This document shows positions 16,748 through 25,381 of a stretch of DNA of 64,000 bases, in pieces; the stretch's first letter is position 1, and each line of letters starts with the position of its first letter. This DNA comes from Anoxybacteroides rupiense (GTDB lineage Bacteria; Bacillota; Bacilli; Bacillales; Anoxybacillaceae): positions 62,001-126,000 of the forward strand of contig NZ_JACIDF010000001.1 in assembly GCF_014196195.1 (NCBI RefSeq). Reading direction: 5' to 3'. Both the position numbers and the translations under genes were made by a program. The notes beneath the pieces were generated by a model that worked only from the letters and a program-made list of their open reading frames with translations, ran no database searches and was not told the DNA's origin.

Positions 16748-17287
16748 TTAAAACTCGATTCCCTTAACAGCGGAAATCCCTTCATGATAATCATGCTTCA
16801 CCGCTTGCATGTTCGTTACAATATCGGCTAGAGCTATTAATTCCTTTGCGGCTGAGCGCCCCGTAACCACCAGATGAAGATGGGAGGGGCGCATTTTCAT
16901 CAGCTCGACTACCTCGTCCAAGGAAAGAATATCATCAATAGGAAAACGCTGAATCGCCAGCGCATTATTGAGTTCATCTAAAATCATCAGATCATAGCTT
17001 CCCGACATGATTTTTTCCTTGGCAAACCGCCATGCTTCAGCTAATGCTCGACGATGCTCTTGCGGTGTTTTCGTCCATGTAAATCCAGCTCCCATCGCAT
17101 ATATCTCAATCCCTAATTTTTTCAGCATTATATGCTCTCCATATGTCCGCTCAGGCGATTTAATAAATTGGATGATGGCTACTTTTTTCCCTCTTCCCGC
17201 CGCTCGCAGCGCCAGTCCAAGAGCGGCCGTCGTTTTTCCTTTTCCATCACCCGTATACACAATCAGTCTTCCTTTATTTTGTGTCAA
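16748..17287 (-). CDS. cobO: Cob(I)yrinic acid a,c-diamide adenosyltransferase
   Basis: 179 residues of the CobO/CobA/BtuR family. It transfers the adenosyl group of ATP to the corrin cobalt. The P-loop is VYTGDGKGKTTAALGLALRA near the N-terminus; MILDELNNAL is the Walker-B-like segment, and HLVVTGRSAAKELIALADIVTNM is typical. I place the start at the TTG of 17287, 5 bases after AGGTGA; the GTG at 17296 lies inside that ribosome-binding site. It overlaps the end of cobA by 14 bases and is the last gene of the riboswitch operon. Confidence 0.92.
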   Translation of the reverse strand: MTQNKGRLIVYTGDGKGKTTAALGLALRAAGRGKKVAIIQFIKSPERTYGEHIMLKKLGIEIYAMGAGFTWTKTPQEHRRALAEAWRFAKEKIMSGSYDLMILDELNNALAIQRFPIDDILSLDEVVELMKMRPSHLHLVVTGRSAAKELIALADIVTNMQAVKHDYHEGISAVKGIEF

Positions 17288-18050
17288 CGATCTCACCTTC
17301 TAATTCAGGAAACCATTGAATGGTTTCCCGCAACTTTACCACTTCTCCGACAAGAATGATCGCTGGATGAGAAATGCCCGCTCCTTCCGCTTTTTCAGCA
17401 ATATTTTGTAGCGTGCCAACAACCGTGCGCTGCCGCATCGTCGTGCCCCATTCAATAATAGCGACTTTCGTTTCAGGATCCTTTCCATGTTGGATCAGCT
17501 GCTGGCAAATATAAGGCAAATTTCCGATCCCCATGTAAAACGCGATCGTGTCGCTCCCATCCGCTAACGCTCTCCAATTTAAGGAATCGGCTCCATGCTT
17601 GCTGCGGACATGTCCAGTCACAATGGTAAATGAAGTCGCCAGATGACGATACGTGACCGGAATGCCTGCATAAGCAGCAGCGGCAATGCCTGCGGTAATT
17701 CCGGGAATTACTTCAAACGGGATGCCGTGCTTTACTAGCACCTCCGCTTCTTCCCCGCCTCGTCCAAATACAAATGGATCGCCTCCTTTTAGGCGGACCA
17801 CCATTTTGCCTTGCAGCGCTTTCTCCACAAGCCATTGGTGAATTTGCTCTTGAATGTTGTCATGCTTTCCCGGCTCTTTTCCGGCATATATCAATTGCGC
17901 CTCGTTTTTCGCATATTGGAGCAAATCTTGATTAACGAGACGATCATAAATAATGACATCGGCTTTTTGAATACATTCCAATCCATAAACGGTCATCAGC
18001 TTCGGATCGCCTGGTCCCGCTCCTACTAAATATACTTTTCCTTTGCTCAT
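17274..18050 (-). CDS. cobA: Uroporphyrinogen-III C-methyltransferase
   Basis: 258 residues, the stand-alone SUMT length. Uses two SAM to convert uroporphyrinogen III to precorrin-2, the entry to cobalamin and siroheme. Motifs: VYLVGAGPGDPKLMTV, VIIYDRLV, MVVRLKGGDPFVFGRGGEEAEVL and GIPFEVIPGITAGIAAAAYAGIPVTYR. Its ATG overlaps the cobT stop (ATGA), so the genes are translationally coupled. Since siroheme also needs precorrin-2, this gene may stay useful even though the corrin pathway next to it is broken. Confidence 0.94.
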   Translation of the reverse strand: MSKGKVYLVGAGPGDPKLMTVYGLECIQKADVIIYDRLVNQDLLQYAKNEAQLIYAGKEPGKHDNIQEQIHQWLVEKALQGKMVVRLKGGDPFVFGRGGEEAEVLVKHGIPFEVIPGITAGIAAAAYAGIPVTYRHLATSFTIVTGHVRSKHGADSLNWRALADGSDTIAFYMGIGNLPYICQQLIQHGKDPETKVAIIEWGTTMRQRTVVGTLQNIAEKAEGAGISHPAIILVGEVVKLRETIQWFPELEGEIVDTK

Positions 18051-19084
18051 GTTTGCTCACCACCTTGCGATACACTCGCTTCTGCAAATGTCGTCATATT
18101 CAACATATTCACAGCAAATTGCAGCAACGGAAAGGCCACTGCCGCCCCGCTCCCTTCGCCAAGCCGCATGCTTAAATCAAGGAGCGGCTCTTTTCCTAAC
18201 AACGTTAATGCCACACGATGGCCCGGTTCTTGCGAGCGATGCCCCGCAATCATATAGTCGGCTGCATAGGGATGAAACAATTTAGCTAGAAGAGCAGCAG
18301 TTGTACAAATAAAACCATCAAGTAAAATCGGAATACGCTTTTCCGCCGCGCGCAGCATCGCGCCAGCCATTGCCGCTATTTCGAGGCCGCCAATCTTAGC
18401 TAGCAGCTCAAGCGGCTGAGAAGGATCCGGACGATGAAGCCGCAATGCCTGTTCGATGACTTTCGTTTTATGGGCGATCCTATCATCGGAAATACCCGTT
18501 CCTTTTCCAACGAGCTGTTCGACTTTTTGGCCGCTTAATGCCGCTAAAATCGCACTGGCAACAGTTGTATTGGCAATTCCCATTTCCCCGACGATCAAAC
18601 AGCGAATCCCTTGTTCAATCATCTCATTAGCTTGCTGATAACCGACCAATAATGCTTGCTTTGCCTCTTCCTGCGTCATCGCTTCTTCTTCGCAAAAATG
18701 ATTCGTTCCATATTTAACCTTTTGACGAATAACCCCTTCTCCCGGAATATCGGATGCTACCCCCACATCCACGACAGCAAATAATGCGCCAATTTGTTGG
18801 CTAAATGCATTGATCGCCGCCCCGCCGCGCACGAAATTCATCACCATTTGCGCCGTTACTTCTTGCGGAAACGCAGAAACACCTGTTTTGGCCACTCCGT
18901 GGTCGGCAGCAAACAGAAGCACACCAGGCGGGGTCACCTGCGGAACATGAGACCCTGTCATTTTGGCAAGCTCAATGACAAGCTGCTCTAAACGTCCAAG
19001 GCTGCCAGGCGGTTTGGTAAGTTGGTTGACATGGGCTTCTACCTTTTGTCCCGCTTGTTCATCTAATGCTGGAATATCAAACAA
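18047..19084 (-). CDS. cobT: Nicotinate-nucleotide:dimethylbenzimidazole phosphoribosyltransferase
   Basis: 345 residues. Makes alpha-ribazole phosphate, the lower-ligand precursor of cobalamin. Motifs: LTKPPGSLGRLE, FAADHGVAKTGVSAFPQEVTAQMV, GEMGIANTTVASAI, ILLDGFICTTAAL and the C-terminal LDLSMRLGEGSGAAVAFPLL with the catalytic glutamate. The start is a TTG at 19084 behind a perfect AAAGGAGGTAACC. It overlaps cobA by four bases. Confidence 0.95.
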   Translation of the reverse strand: MFDIPALDEQAGQKVEAHVNQLTKPPGSLGRLEQLVIELAKMTGSHVPQVTPPGVLLFAADHGVAKTGVSAFPQEVTAQMVMNFVRGGAAINAFSQQIGALFAVVDVGVASDIPGEGVIRQKVKYGTNHFCEEEAMTQEEAKQALLVGYQQANEMIEQGIRCLIVGEMGIANTTVASAILAALSGQKVEQLVGKGTGISDDRIAHKTKVIEQALRLHRPDPSQPLELLAKIGGLEIAAMAGAMLRAAEKRIPILLDGFICTTAALLAKLFHPYAADYMIAGHRSQEPGHRVALTLLGKEPLLDLSMRLGEGSGAAVAFPLLQFAVNMLNMTTFAEASVSQGGEQT

Positions 19085-19089
19085 TGGGG

Positions 19090-20595
19090 TTACCTCCTTT
19101 GAAACTCCTTCATTTTTTGTTCAATTGTCTCGATTCGGACATGGCGCTTGACACAATCCGCTAACCGATCAAAGGCCTGCTCGCGCATCGCTCGATACGA
19201 AGGACGGTCATATAAAGGCGGAAGCCCTTTGCTGTGCCGGATGTGATTTAATAAATGGGCGCGAAAGGAATCGTTATGAAAAATATCATGAAAATAGGTC
19301 CCCCATACCCGTTCATCCTCTGTCTTGCATCCGTCTGTATGGGCTCCCATAGCAATCAGCGAAAGATAGCCGTCACAAGGCGTTGAATGTCCCATATGAA
19401 TTTCATATCCGCGTACTTGGAAGCGCTCATTGCCAAGCGTCAACACACCCTCTGAAAGCACGGTTGTTTTTTCTTTCTCCAAGGTCGTATCGATCGGAAG
19501 AAAGCATAGTCCTTTCAGCTGCTTCACGGTTGTCTCCACGCCGAATGGATCGCGAATATGCCGGCCAAGCATTTGATAGCCGCCGCAAATTCCGATGATG
19601 GCGGTATTTCCTTGTTCATAAAGACGATTGATTTCGTCTGCGATTCCACTTTCTTTTATATACAGCAAATCTTCCATCGTATTTTTGCTTCCCGGCAAAA
19701 TCAATAGATCCGGCTGACCAATTTCTCTTGCTTTTGTAGCAAAACGAACATGACAATCCGGCTCGCTGAAAAATGGATCGATATCGGTAAAATTCGAGAT
19801 GCGGGGATATTGAACAACGACAATATCAATCTCTTTTTGAGCATTTTTGTATCTAGAAAACTCCGCCAGCTTAACAGAATCTTCTGCATCAATAGGTAAA
19901 TCCGGCATGTACGGAACGACGCCGAGCACCGGCACATTTGTATAGGCTTCAAACCAATCCAATCCGGGCTGCAAAAGCGCCACATCACCGCGAAATTTAT
20001 TAATGATCACGCCGATCACTCGTTTGCGGTCGGCTTCTTCTAAAAGTTGCAACGTTCCTACTAAACTTGCAAACACGCCGCCCCGCTCAATATCGCCAAT
20101 CAAAATGACAGGAGCGTTCGCCATGCGAGCAATACGCATATTGACAAGCTCACGATCGTTTAAATTAATTTCAGCCGGACTTCCGGCTCCTTCGATGACG
20201 ATTCGATCATATTCAGCCATCAGCTTCCGCAATGAGCGCTCGACAACTTGCAGCCCCATCGCAAAAAATTCGTTTCGATATGCACTTGCTTTCATGTTTC
20301 CATACGGTTTTCCGTGGACCACGATCTGCGACTCATTTTCCCGGCTCGGCTTAATTAAGATGGGATTCATATCTGTAGTTGCCACAATTCCCGCTGCTTC
20401 TGCCTGTACTCCTTGTGCGCGGCCAATTTCTTTCCCGTCAAACGTGACATATGAATTGAGCGACATATTTTGCGATTTAAATGGAGCTGTTTTCCATCCC
20501 TCCTGGGCAAAAATCCGGCAAAAAGCAGTGGTAATGATGCTTTTGCCTGCATCGGAATGCGTTCCTTGAAACATAATCGGCAGCGCTTTAGGCAT
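19090..20595 (-). CDS. cobQ: Cobyric acid synthase (glutamine-hydrolysing)
   Basis: 501 residues; also called CbiP. Amidates four carboxyls of adenosyl-cobyrinic acid diamide. The N-terminal ATPase domain has FQGTHSDAGKS; the C-terminal class I glutamine amidotransferase-like domain has the nucleophile cysteine in GICGGYQMLG and the histidine in VWGTYFHDIF. Starts with ATG at 20595 and overlaps cbiA by 8 bases, within the same operon. Confidence 0.95.
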   Translation of the reverse strand: MPKALPIMFQGTHSDAGKSIITTAFCRIFAQEGWKTAPFKSQNMSLNSYVTFDGKEIGRAQGVQAEAAGIVATTDMNPILIKPSRENESQIVVHGKPYGNMKASAYRNEFFAMGLQVVERSLRKLMAEYDRIVIEGAGSPAEINLNDRELVNMRIARMANAPVILIGDIERGGVFASLVGTLQLLEEADRKRVIGVIINKFRGDVALLQPGLDWFEAYTNVPVLGVVPYMPDLPIDAEDSVKLAEFSRYKNAQKEIDIVVVQYPRISNFTDIDPFFSEPDCHVRFATKAREIGQPDLLILPGSKNTMEDLLYIKESGIADEINRLYEQGNTAIIGICGGYQMLGRHIRDPFGVETTVKQLKGLCFLPIDTTLEKEKTTVLSEGVLTLGNERFQVRGYEIHMGHSTPCDGYLSLIAMGAHTDGCKTEDERVWGTYFHDIFHNDSFRAHLLNHIRHSKGLPPLYDRPSYRAMREQAFDRLADCVKRHVRIETIEQKMKEFQRR

Positions 20596-21946
20596 GATGC
20601 TTCATCCTTTCGCATTGTTGAAGCCAACGCTTTACCATATCAGGACATGATGGAAAATACAGATGAATATAGCCAGCGACAAGATTTCCGCGCATATAGC
20701 CATCCTTTTTCACTCCGCGCAATCCTTTTGCTTCATAGGCAAAATCGCTTTCTGCCAAACGCGTAAAAGTAGAATAATGAAATTCATGACCTCTGGCCGC
20801 CGTCCCTTTCGGAAGCAGAAAATGATCTCCTGTTACTTCACGATAACCAAGAGCGGCTAACTTCTCCTGCATGCGCACTCTCCCCGGAATGACACCGACC
20901 ATCTCGTAAAACGTGCGGTCTGTCGTTTCAATTCCTTCTGTCAAAAACATAAATCCTCCGCACTCTGCAAGGGTAGGAATTCCGCGTTCAATGGCCTGCT
21001 TTATTGATTGCTTCACATGCTCTTGCTTGGATAGCTGTTCGGCAAATTCTTCCGGAAATCCCCCGCCGATATACAAACCGTCTGCATCATCTGGAACCGT
21101 TTCTCCAGCCAGTGGTGAAAAAAACATAAGCTTCGCGCCATATGCTTCCAGCATCTCAAGGTTTTCTGGATAATAGAAATGAAAGGCAGCATCCTTCGCA
21201 ACCGCGATCCGAACAGAAGAGACAGCATCACTGGATAAAAAAGAAGGCTTCACTTCTAATTCGGGAGCTTGAGCTAATTGCAACAGCCGATCAAGATCAA
21301 TCGTTTGGGCGATTCGCTCGCCAAGCTTTGCAAAAAAATGGTCAAGCTCGCCGCGTTCAATGGATGGCACGAGTCCCAAATGCCGTTCAGGAATATGTAA
21401 ATCGTCTTGTTTTTGCAAATATCCAATGACCGGAATGCCGCATTCTTGTTCAATCGCGGCCTTGACTAATCGAAAATGCCCTTCGCTGCCCACGCGATTC
21501 GCAATGACTCCAGCAATATGCACGCGCTCATCCAACAGCTGAAAGCCGCGGACAACAGCAGCTGCACTGCGTGCCATCCCTGAACAATCCACCACTAACA
21601 ACACCGGGCTTTTTGTCAATAAGCTGATTTCGGCCGTCGACCCTTCTATCGAAGTCGCTTGCTTGCCATCAAAGAAGCCCATGACACCTTCAATCACGGC
21701 AATGTCTGCTCCTTCCCCCCCTTTTTGGCAGACCGCTTTCACAATGTCCTCTCCGCCCATCCAGCTGTCTAAATTGCGGGATGGACGGCCGGTAACAGCG
21801 GCATGATAGGTCGGATCAATATAATCAGGACCGCACTTAAATCCCTGAACCGTATATCCTTTCTTTTTTAGCGCCGCCATCACGCCAATAGTAATGGTTG
21901 TTTTGCCGACACCGCTTCCCGTTCCGGCGATCACCATTCTGCGCAT
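20588..21946 (-). CDS. cbiA: Cobyrinate a,c-diamide synthase
   Basis: 452 residues; also called CobB. ATP- and glutamine-dependent amidation of the a and c side chains of cobyrinate. The N-terminal P-loop is IAGTGSGVGKTTITIGV, followed by GFKCGPDYIDPTYH; the amidotransferase cysteine is in TLAECGGFMFL and the HEFHYS block follows. Its start overlaps the end of cbiG by 16 bases. Complete and free of visible damage, unlike the two genes at the front of the operon. Confidence 0.95.
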   Translation of the reverse strand: MRRMVIAGTGSGVGKTTITIGVMAALKKKGYTVQGFKCGPDYIDPTYHAAVTGRPSRNLDSWMGGEDIVKAVCQKGGEGADIAVIEGVMGFFDGKQATSIEGSTAEISLLTKSPVLLVVDCSGMARSAAAVVRGFQLLDERVHIAGVIANRVGSEGHFRLVKAAIEQECGIPVIGYLQKQDDLHIPERHLGLVPSIERGELDHFFAKLGERIAQTIDLDRLLQLAQAPELEVKPSFLSSDAVSSVRIAVAKDAAFHFYYPENLEMLEAYGAKLMFFSPLAGETVPDDADGLYIGGGFPEEFAEQLSKQEHVKQSIKQAIERGIPTLAECGGFMFLTEGIETTDRTFYEMVGVIPGRVRMQEKLAALGYREVTGDHFLLPKGTAARGHEFHYSTFTRLAESDFAYEAKGLRGVKKDGYMRGNLVAGYIHLYFPSCPDMVKRWLQQCERMKHHA

Positions 21947-23028
21947 TGCCTTTTCTCCTCCTGAAGCAAAGCAACGGAAATCGTTACATTGCCTGATTTT
22001 TTCTTCACAAGCGCAAGCGTATCAGCGCCGCTGTACAATTTTGCTGCCGGCTCGCTGACACCATACGCTCCCGTATAACGAAAGACCGTTTCCGAAGGTT
22101 GTTCGATCTCCACTTGATTAAGCTGTGCGGGAGAATAACAAATAAACTCCCAACCGTATTTTTGTACAACCTTAAGGAGCCCTTGTTCGTCCTTTTTCAA
22201 ATCAATTGTACAAATCGCTTTCACGCTCTTCCAGGAAAATTGCAGCTCCTTGAGCGTTTCCATAATGACCGCTTCAATCTCCTCGGCAGATGTGCCACGA
22301 TTGCAGCCAACGCCAAGAACAAGAACCTTTGGACGATATAGCACGCCATTCTGTAAAATCGCTTCTTCATTTTTGGAAAGCAGCCGATGCGTAACAACAA
22401 GGGCCGCATCCGGCTTAGCAGCAAGTGCATCTGCAATCGAAGCATAGACGCGAATATTAGACGGTAAAGGCGTATCATATCGCCACCAATTCCGTTCGCC
22501 TGATTCTTGGATAATGGCGACATGCTGCTCATTCACCACCGCAGCGCTCACAGGGGTCAGCTTGTCTTCCGACTCCCATACCCAGCCGAATGAGCGGCCG
22601 AATAAATCTACAGCGATCGTTTTTTGAACATCGGAAGCGGTTGTGATAACGGGATGGGCATGCAAAAGTTGAGCTACCTCACGAGTTAATTCGTTCGCCC
22701 CGCCAAGATGGCCAGATAATACGCTTATGACATGCTCCCCTTTATCATCAATGACAACAACGGCCGGATCTGTTTTTTTATCCTTTAATAACGGAGCAAT
22801 CATCCGCACAACCGCGCCAAGCGAAATAATGAGAATCAACCCACGGTATGTAACAAACAGTGAGGGAAGCAAGAGACGCACATTTCCTTCAAATAAATGA
22901 ATGCCTTTCTCCTCTTCATCGCCTCTGGCAAATTTGCTCGCGTAATATACACGGGCGCCTGGCAGCTGCTCGCCGATTTGGCGCGCGATAGTCACCCCAT
23001 GCTTCGTAATCGCAACAACAGCGTACAT
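21931..23028 (-). CDS. cbiG: Cobalt-precorrin-5A hydrolase
   Basis: 365 residues, begins MYAVVAITKHGVTIARQIG behind GGGGGAGAAATAG. Opens the delta-lactone of cobalt-precorrin-5A in the anaerobic (early cobalt insertion) pathway, releasing acetaldehyde. Family blocks: SLGAVVRMIAPLLKDKKTDPAVVVIDDKG, VISVLSGHLGGANELT and the C-terminal-domain VLGVGCNRGTSAEEIEAVI. CbiG shows that the ancestral route here was the anaerobic pathway. It begins one base after the stop of the damaged cbiF. Confidence 0.94.
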   Translation of the reverse strand: MYAVVAITKHGVTIARQIGEQLPGARVYYASKFARGDEEEKGIHLFEGNVRLLLPSLFVTYRGLILIISLGAVVRMIAPLLKDKKTDPAVVVIDDKGEHVISVLSGHLGGANELTREVAQLLHAHPVITTASDVQKTIAVDLFGRSFGWVWESEDKLTPVSAAVVNEQHVAIIQESGERNWWRYDTPLPSNIRVYASIADALAAKPDAALVVTHRLLSKNEEAILQNGVLYRPKVLVLGVGCNRGTSAEEIEAVIMETLKELQFSWKSVKAICTIDLKKDEQGLLKVVQKYGWEFICYSPAQLNQVEIEQPSETVFRYTGAYGVSEPAAKLYSGADTLALVKKKSGNVTISVALLQEEKRQCAEW

Positions 23029-23029
23029 G

Positions 23030-23713
23030 CTATTTCTCCCCCTGCCTATATCCATGCGTAAACGTTCGATCATAGAGCTTTGAGCGGTACGAACGCTCAG
23101 CTATTGCCGAATCAAGCGCCCATCCTGCCAAGATCAGCGCGTGCTTGCGAATGCCGTTGGCACGCATATCTTCATCTAATGTTCCGACCGTTGAACGGAC
23201 AATTTTTTGATCTGGCCATGTCGCTTTGTACACTACAACGATTGGCGTTTCCTCGCTCCATCCCGCCTCAAGCAGCGCTTTCGTTACCTTTTTCGTCAAC
23301 GTGGCGCTTAAAAATAACGCTAGCGTACAATGATGTTTCGCTAATTCCTCCAGCTTTTCCTTCTCAGGAACAGGGGTGCGTCCTTCTGCGCGCGTTAAAA
23401 TCACGGTCTGGGTTAAATCGGGAACGGTAAGTTCAGCATGAGCAGCCGCCGCTGCTGCAAATACAGAGCTGACACCAGGAACGATTTCAACGCCAATCGC
23501 TTCTTTTTTTAATTGAACCATTTGTTCAAGCGTTGCTCCATAGATCGACGGATCGCCGGTATGGAGGCGCACCACTTTTTTGCCGCTTTTGACGCGCTCC
23601 ACCATCAGCTGAACGATCTGTTCTAAGTACATGCCTGCTGTGTGGAAGATTTCCGCTTCCGGTTTAGCTTGCTTAAGTAAGGCATCATTCACAAGCGAAT
23701 CTGTATAAAAAAT
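23030..23713 (-). pseudogene. cbiF: Cobalt-precorrin-4 C11-methyltransferase lacking its N-terminus
   Basis: The frame reads IFYTDSLVNDALLKQAKPEAE and continues through RLHTGDPSIYGATLEQM, GVEIVPGVSSVFAAAAAAHAEL and VVYKATWPDQKIVRSTVGTL to a normal CbiF C-terminus. The first roughly 30 residues, which hold the GAGPGDPDLLTVKG SAM-site loop, are missing: an in-frame TAA lies just upstream, and no start codon with a ribosome-binding site is found. The only possible start is a GTG at 23692 without one. It sits directly behind the cbiW remnant, so a deletion joined the two. Confidence 0.85.
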
Positions 23714-23770
23714 CGCATGCTTTAACGGTTAATACGTTGCCAGTGGGCATGACAATAAAACCTGCTTCTT

Positions 23771-24024
23771 TCAATTTTTGAACCATGTCACAGAACGGTC
23801 TGTCAACATTTCCAGCTTTAAAAGATCACCATCTTTTAAATGTGTTTGGACAAGCTCTCTTCCTTTATCCGGCGTCACCCCCTTGTACCAAACTCCTTGC
23901 GGATACACGATTACTACGCATGCATCATTACAGCGGCCATTGCAGCGCGTTCTCGTTGTGTGTACAGTGCTGTCTTACAGATCAATACGTGATGCTTTAC
24001 TCCAGTTAAATTCCACGTTGTCAC
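23771..24024 (-). pseudogene. cbiW: CbiW-like [2Fe-2S] ferredoxin-domain protein with internal deletion
   Basis: A GTG start at 24024 with AGGAGAGGATCG reads VTTWNLTGVKHHVLIC, the proper N-terminus of the cobalamin-operon ferredoxin. The frame then breaks. In another frame the sequence resumes as HTTRTRCNGRCNDACVVIVY and PQGVWYKGVTPDKGRELV, the correct C-terminal half with two cluster cysteines, ending at 23771. About 30 codons between them, including another ligand cysteine, are missing and the frames do not match (254 bases in total). In Bacillus cobalamin operons this is the first gene after the riboswitch. Confidence 0.82.
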
Positions 24025-24050
24025 ACCGATCCTCTCCTTTTTGATGAAAT

Positions 24051-24078
24051 AAAAAAGCACCTCTATCGATAGAGGTGC
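24051..24078 (-). terminator. Riboswitch-controlled terminator of the cobalamin operon
   Basis: GCACCTCTATC-GATAGAGGTGC (24057-24078) is a perfect inverted repeat followed on the minus strand by TTTTTT. It lies between the cobalamin aptamer and the cbiW start, where the expression platform is expected. Confidence 0.85.
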
Positions 24079-24168
24079 AGAAAAATGCATACGGCCAATC
24101 ACAAATGCATATGTATACCATTCCCCCGCACGTCTACCTATAATCCCGTAGGTATCCGGCCGAGCAAA

Positions 24169-24345
24169 TAAGGCAGGTCTCCTGACTTAGAATCATCGCT
24201 TCATTGCGCCTTCCCGAAGTTTCCTTCAGTGACATGATGCAATGAAGCTCCTCATCACAGTGGCGGGTACCGTGACGGCTTTTCACCGTACTTCCCTTTT
24301 AAGCCTGTCCCAATAGAGAAAGGCACCTTACTTGCTTTAGCAAAC
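24169..24345 (-). ncRNA. Cobalamin riboswitch
   Basis: On the minus strand the order AAAAGGGAAGTACGGTGAAA, GCCGTCACGGTACCCGCCACTGTG, GAAGGAAACTTCGGGAAGGCGC and AAGTCAGGAGACCTGCC matches the consensus core of adenosylcobalamin aptamers (the last being the B12-box region). A terminator stem follows at 24051-24078. It would shut off the operon when cobalamin is plentiful. It still looks intact although the first two genes it controls are broken. Confidence 0.95.
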
Positions 24346-24373
24346 GATTCAATGATTCAGTTGTTCCTCCACA

Positions 24374-24403
24374 ATGATATGATGAATTTTCGAAAAAAGT
24401 CAA
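24374..24403 (-). promoter_or_regulatory. Promoter of the cobalamin operon
   Basis: Minus-strand -35 TTGACT (24403-24398), 18-base spacer, -10 TATCAT (24379-24374), just before the riboswitch. Confidence 0.65.
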
Positions 24404-24409
24404 CCATTT

Positions 24410-24889
24410 TTATTTTTCGAACAGTTTTGTTTTAGCGACAACAACTCCATCGCTATCAACATACACATGCGCGCCCGGCTCCCAATGTACGCCCCCGAAT
24501 TCAAGAACGCGATCACGCGCCCCTTTCCCTTCTTTTTTGCTTTTGACAGGGCATGTCCCAAGAGCGATTACGCCAAGCGGCATTTGCGCAATTTCAGCTG
24601 AATCGCGAATGCAACCATGGACAATCACGCCTGCAAGTCCTCGTTCACAAGCGATTTGTGCCAGACGATCTCCGAGCAATGCACAATTTCGCGAACCTTT
24701 TCCATCAACAACTAACACCGTGCCTGCCGGAATGGTTTCTAGCGCTTCGCGAACGAGCACATTGTCCTCGAATACCTCAACAGTGGCAATCGGTCCGGAA
24801 AACTCTGTTTTTCCGCCATAAGAATGCAACGGTAATTGGCACACTTGCAGCTCCGACAAAAATTGATCACATAAATCTGCTGTCTTCAT
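24410..24889 (-). CDS. rraA: RraA family protein
   Basis: 159 residues. Contains the RraA/DlpA fold motifs: ADLCDQF, FSGPIATVEVFEDN, VLVVDGKGSRNCALLGDRLAQIA and GVIVHGCIRDSAEI with the conserved GxxRD. E. coli RraA binds RNase E; other members are 4-hydroxy-4-methyl-2-oxoglutarate/oxaloacetate aldolases, and the RD pair plus upstream Glu fit a metal-dependent lyase. GGAAGGGAAATTAA precedes the ATG. Which function applies in an organism probably lacking RNase E is open; aldolase or decarboxylase activity seems likelier. Confidence 0.88.
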   Translation of the reverse strand: MKTADLCDQFLSELQVCQLPLHSYGGKTEFSGPIATVEVFEDNVLVREALETIPAGTVLVVDGKGSRNCALLGDRLAQIACERGLAGVIVHGCIRDSAEIAQMPLGVIALGTCPVKSKKEGKGARDRVLEFGGVHWEPGAHVYVDSDGVVVAKTKLFEK

Positions 24890-25381
24890 TTAATTTCCCT
24901 TCCCCCATTTTTCTTTGTCTATTAAATCCTTTTGACATTTTGAAAAAAAATCCTGCAAAATCCGTCAAAAAAAACAGAGGAACGGTGAAATAAGAAGAAC
25001 TAATATGGTTTCCCGCAAGTGTGGATGATCATTTTACTAAAAATATGGAATGATTGAGCTAGACACAAGCTTTTCTGCCATATGCATGCCCAGTCGGCAA
25101 GTCATTTGCTTGCCGACTACGGCAGAAAAGCGACGAATCAAGCCATGCCAACGGGCTTTTATTGGATCATCAGCACACCTGATTGTTTACATAAAATTAT
25201 TATCGTAATACATTCTAGTCGAGCCTCCATATATGCAGACAGTCCCTATATAAGCAGGTTTCGACAGCATGCTTTGGCGTGGCCGAGACAAGTCAGCAGC
25301 CTATCCTCTAACCGTGGTTCTCCATTTTATACAGCACGAGAAATAAAACAAGTAATCCACCACCAGCGATTAGGTCAACAG
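24890..25381. other. Gene-free region with a nested inverted repeat
   Basis: No gene is supported. At 25071-25129 two inverted repeats are nested: TTTTCTGCC...GGCAGAAAA (25071-25079/25121-25129) encloses GTCGGCAAG-TCATTTG-CTTGCCGAC (25093-25117). It has no T-run, so it is not a simple terminator. The inner hairpin resembles the one at 7236-7258 (GGCAAG-TCnnTTG-CTTGCC). It may be a small structured RNA or an end of a decayed mobile element. Confidence 0.5.

Noticed and set aside
20003-20569. 188-codon plus-strand frame
   Set aside because: Antisense to cobQ without start signals.
23692-23692. GTG at 23692 as a genuine start of cbiF
   Set aside because: No ribosome-binding site, and the resulting protein lacks the conserved SAM-binding N-terminus.
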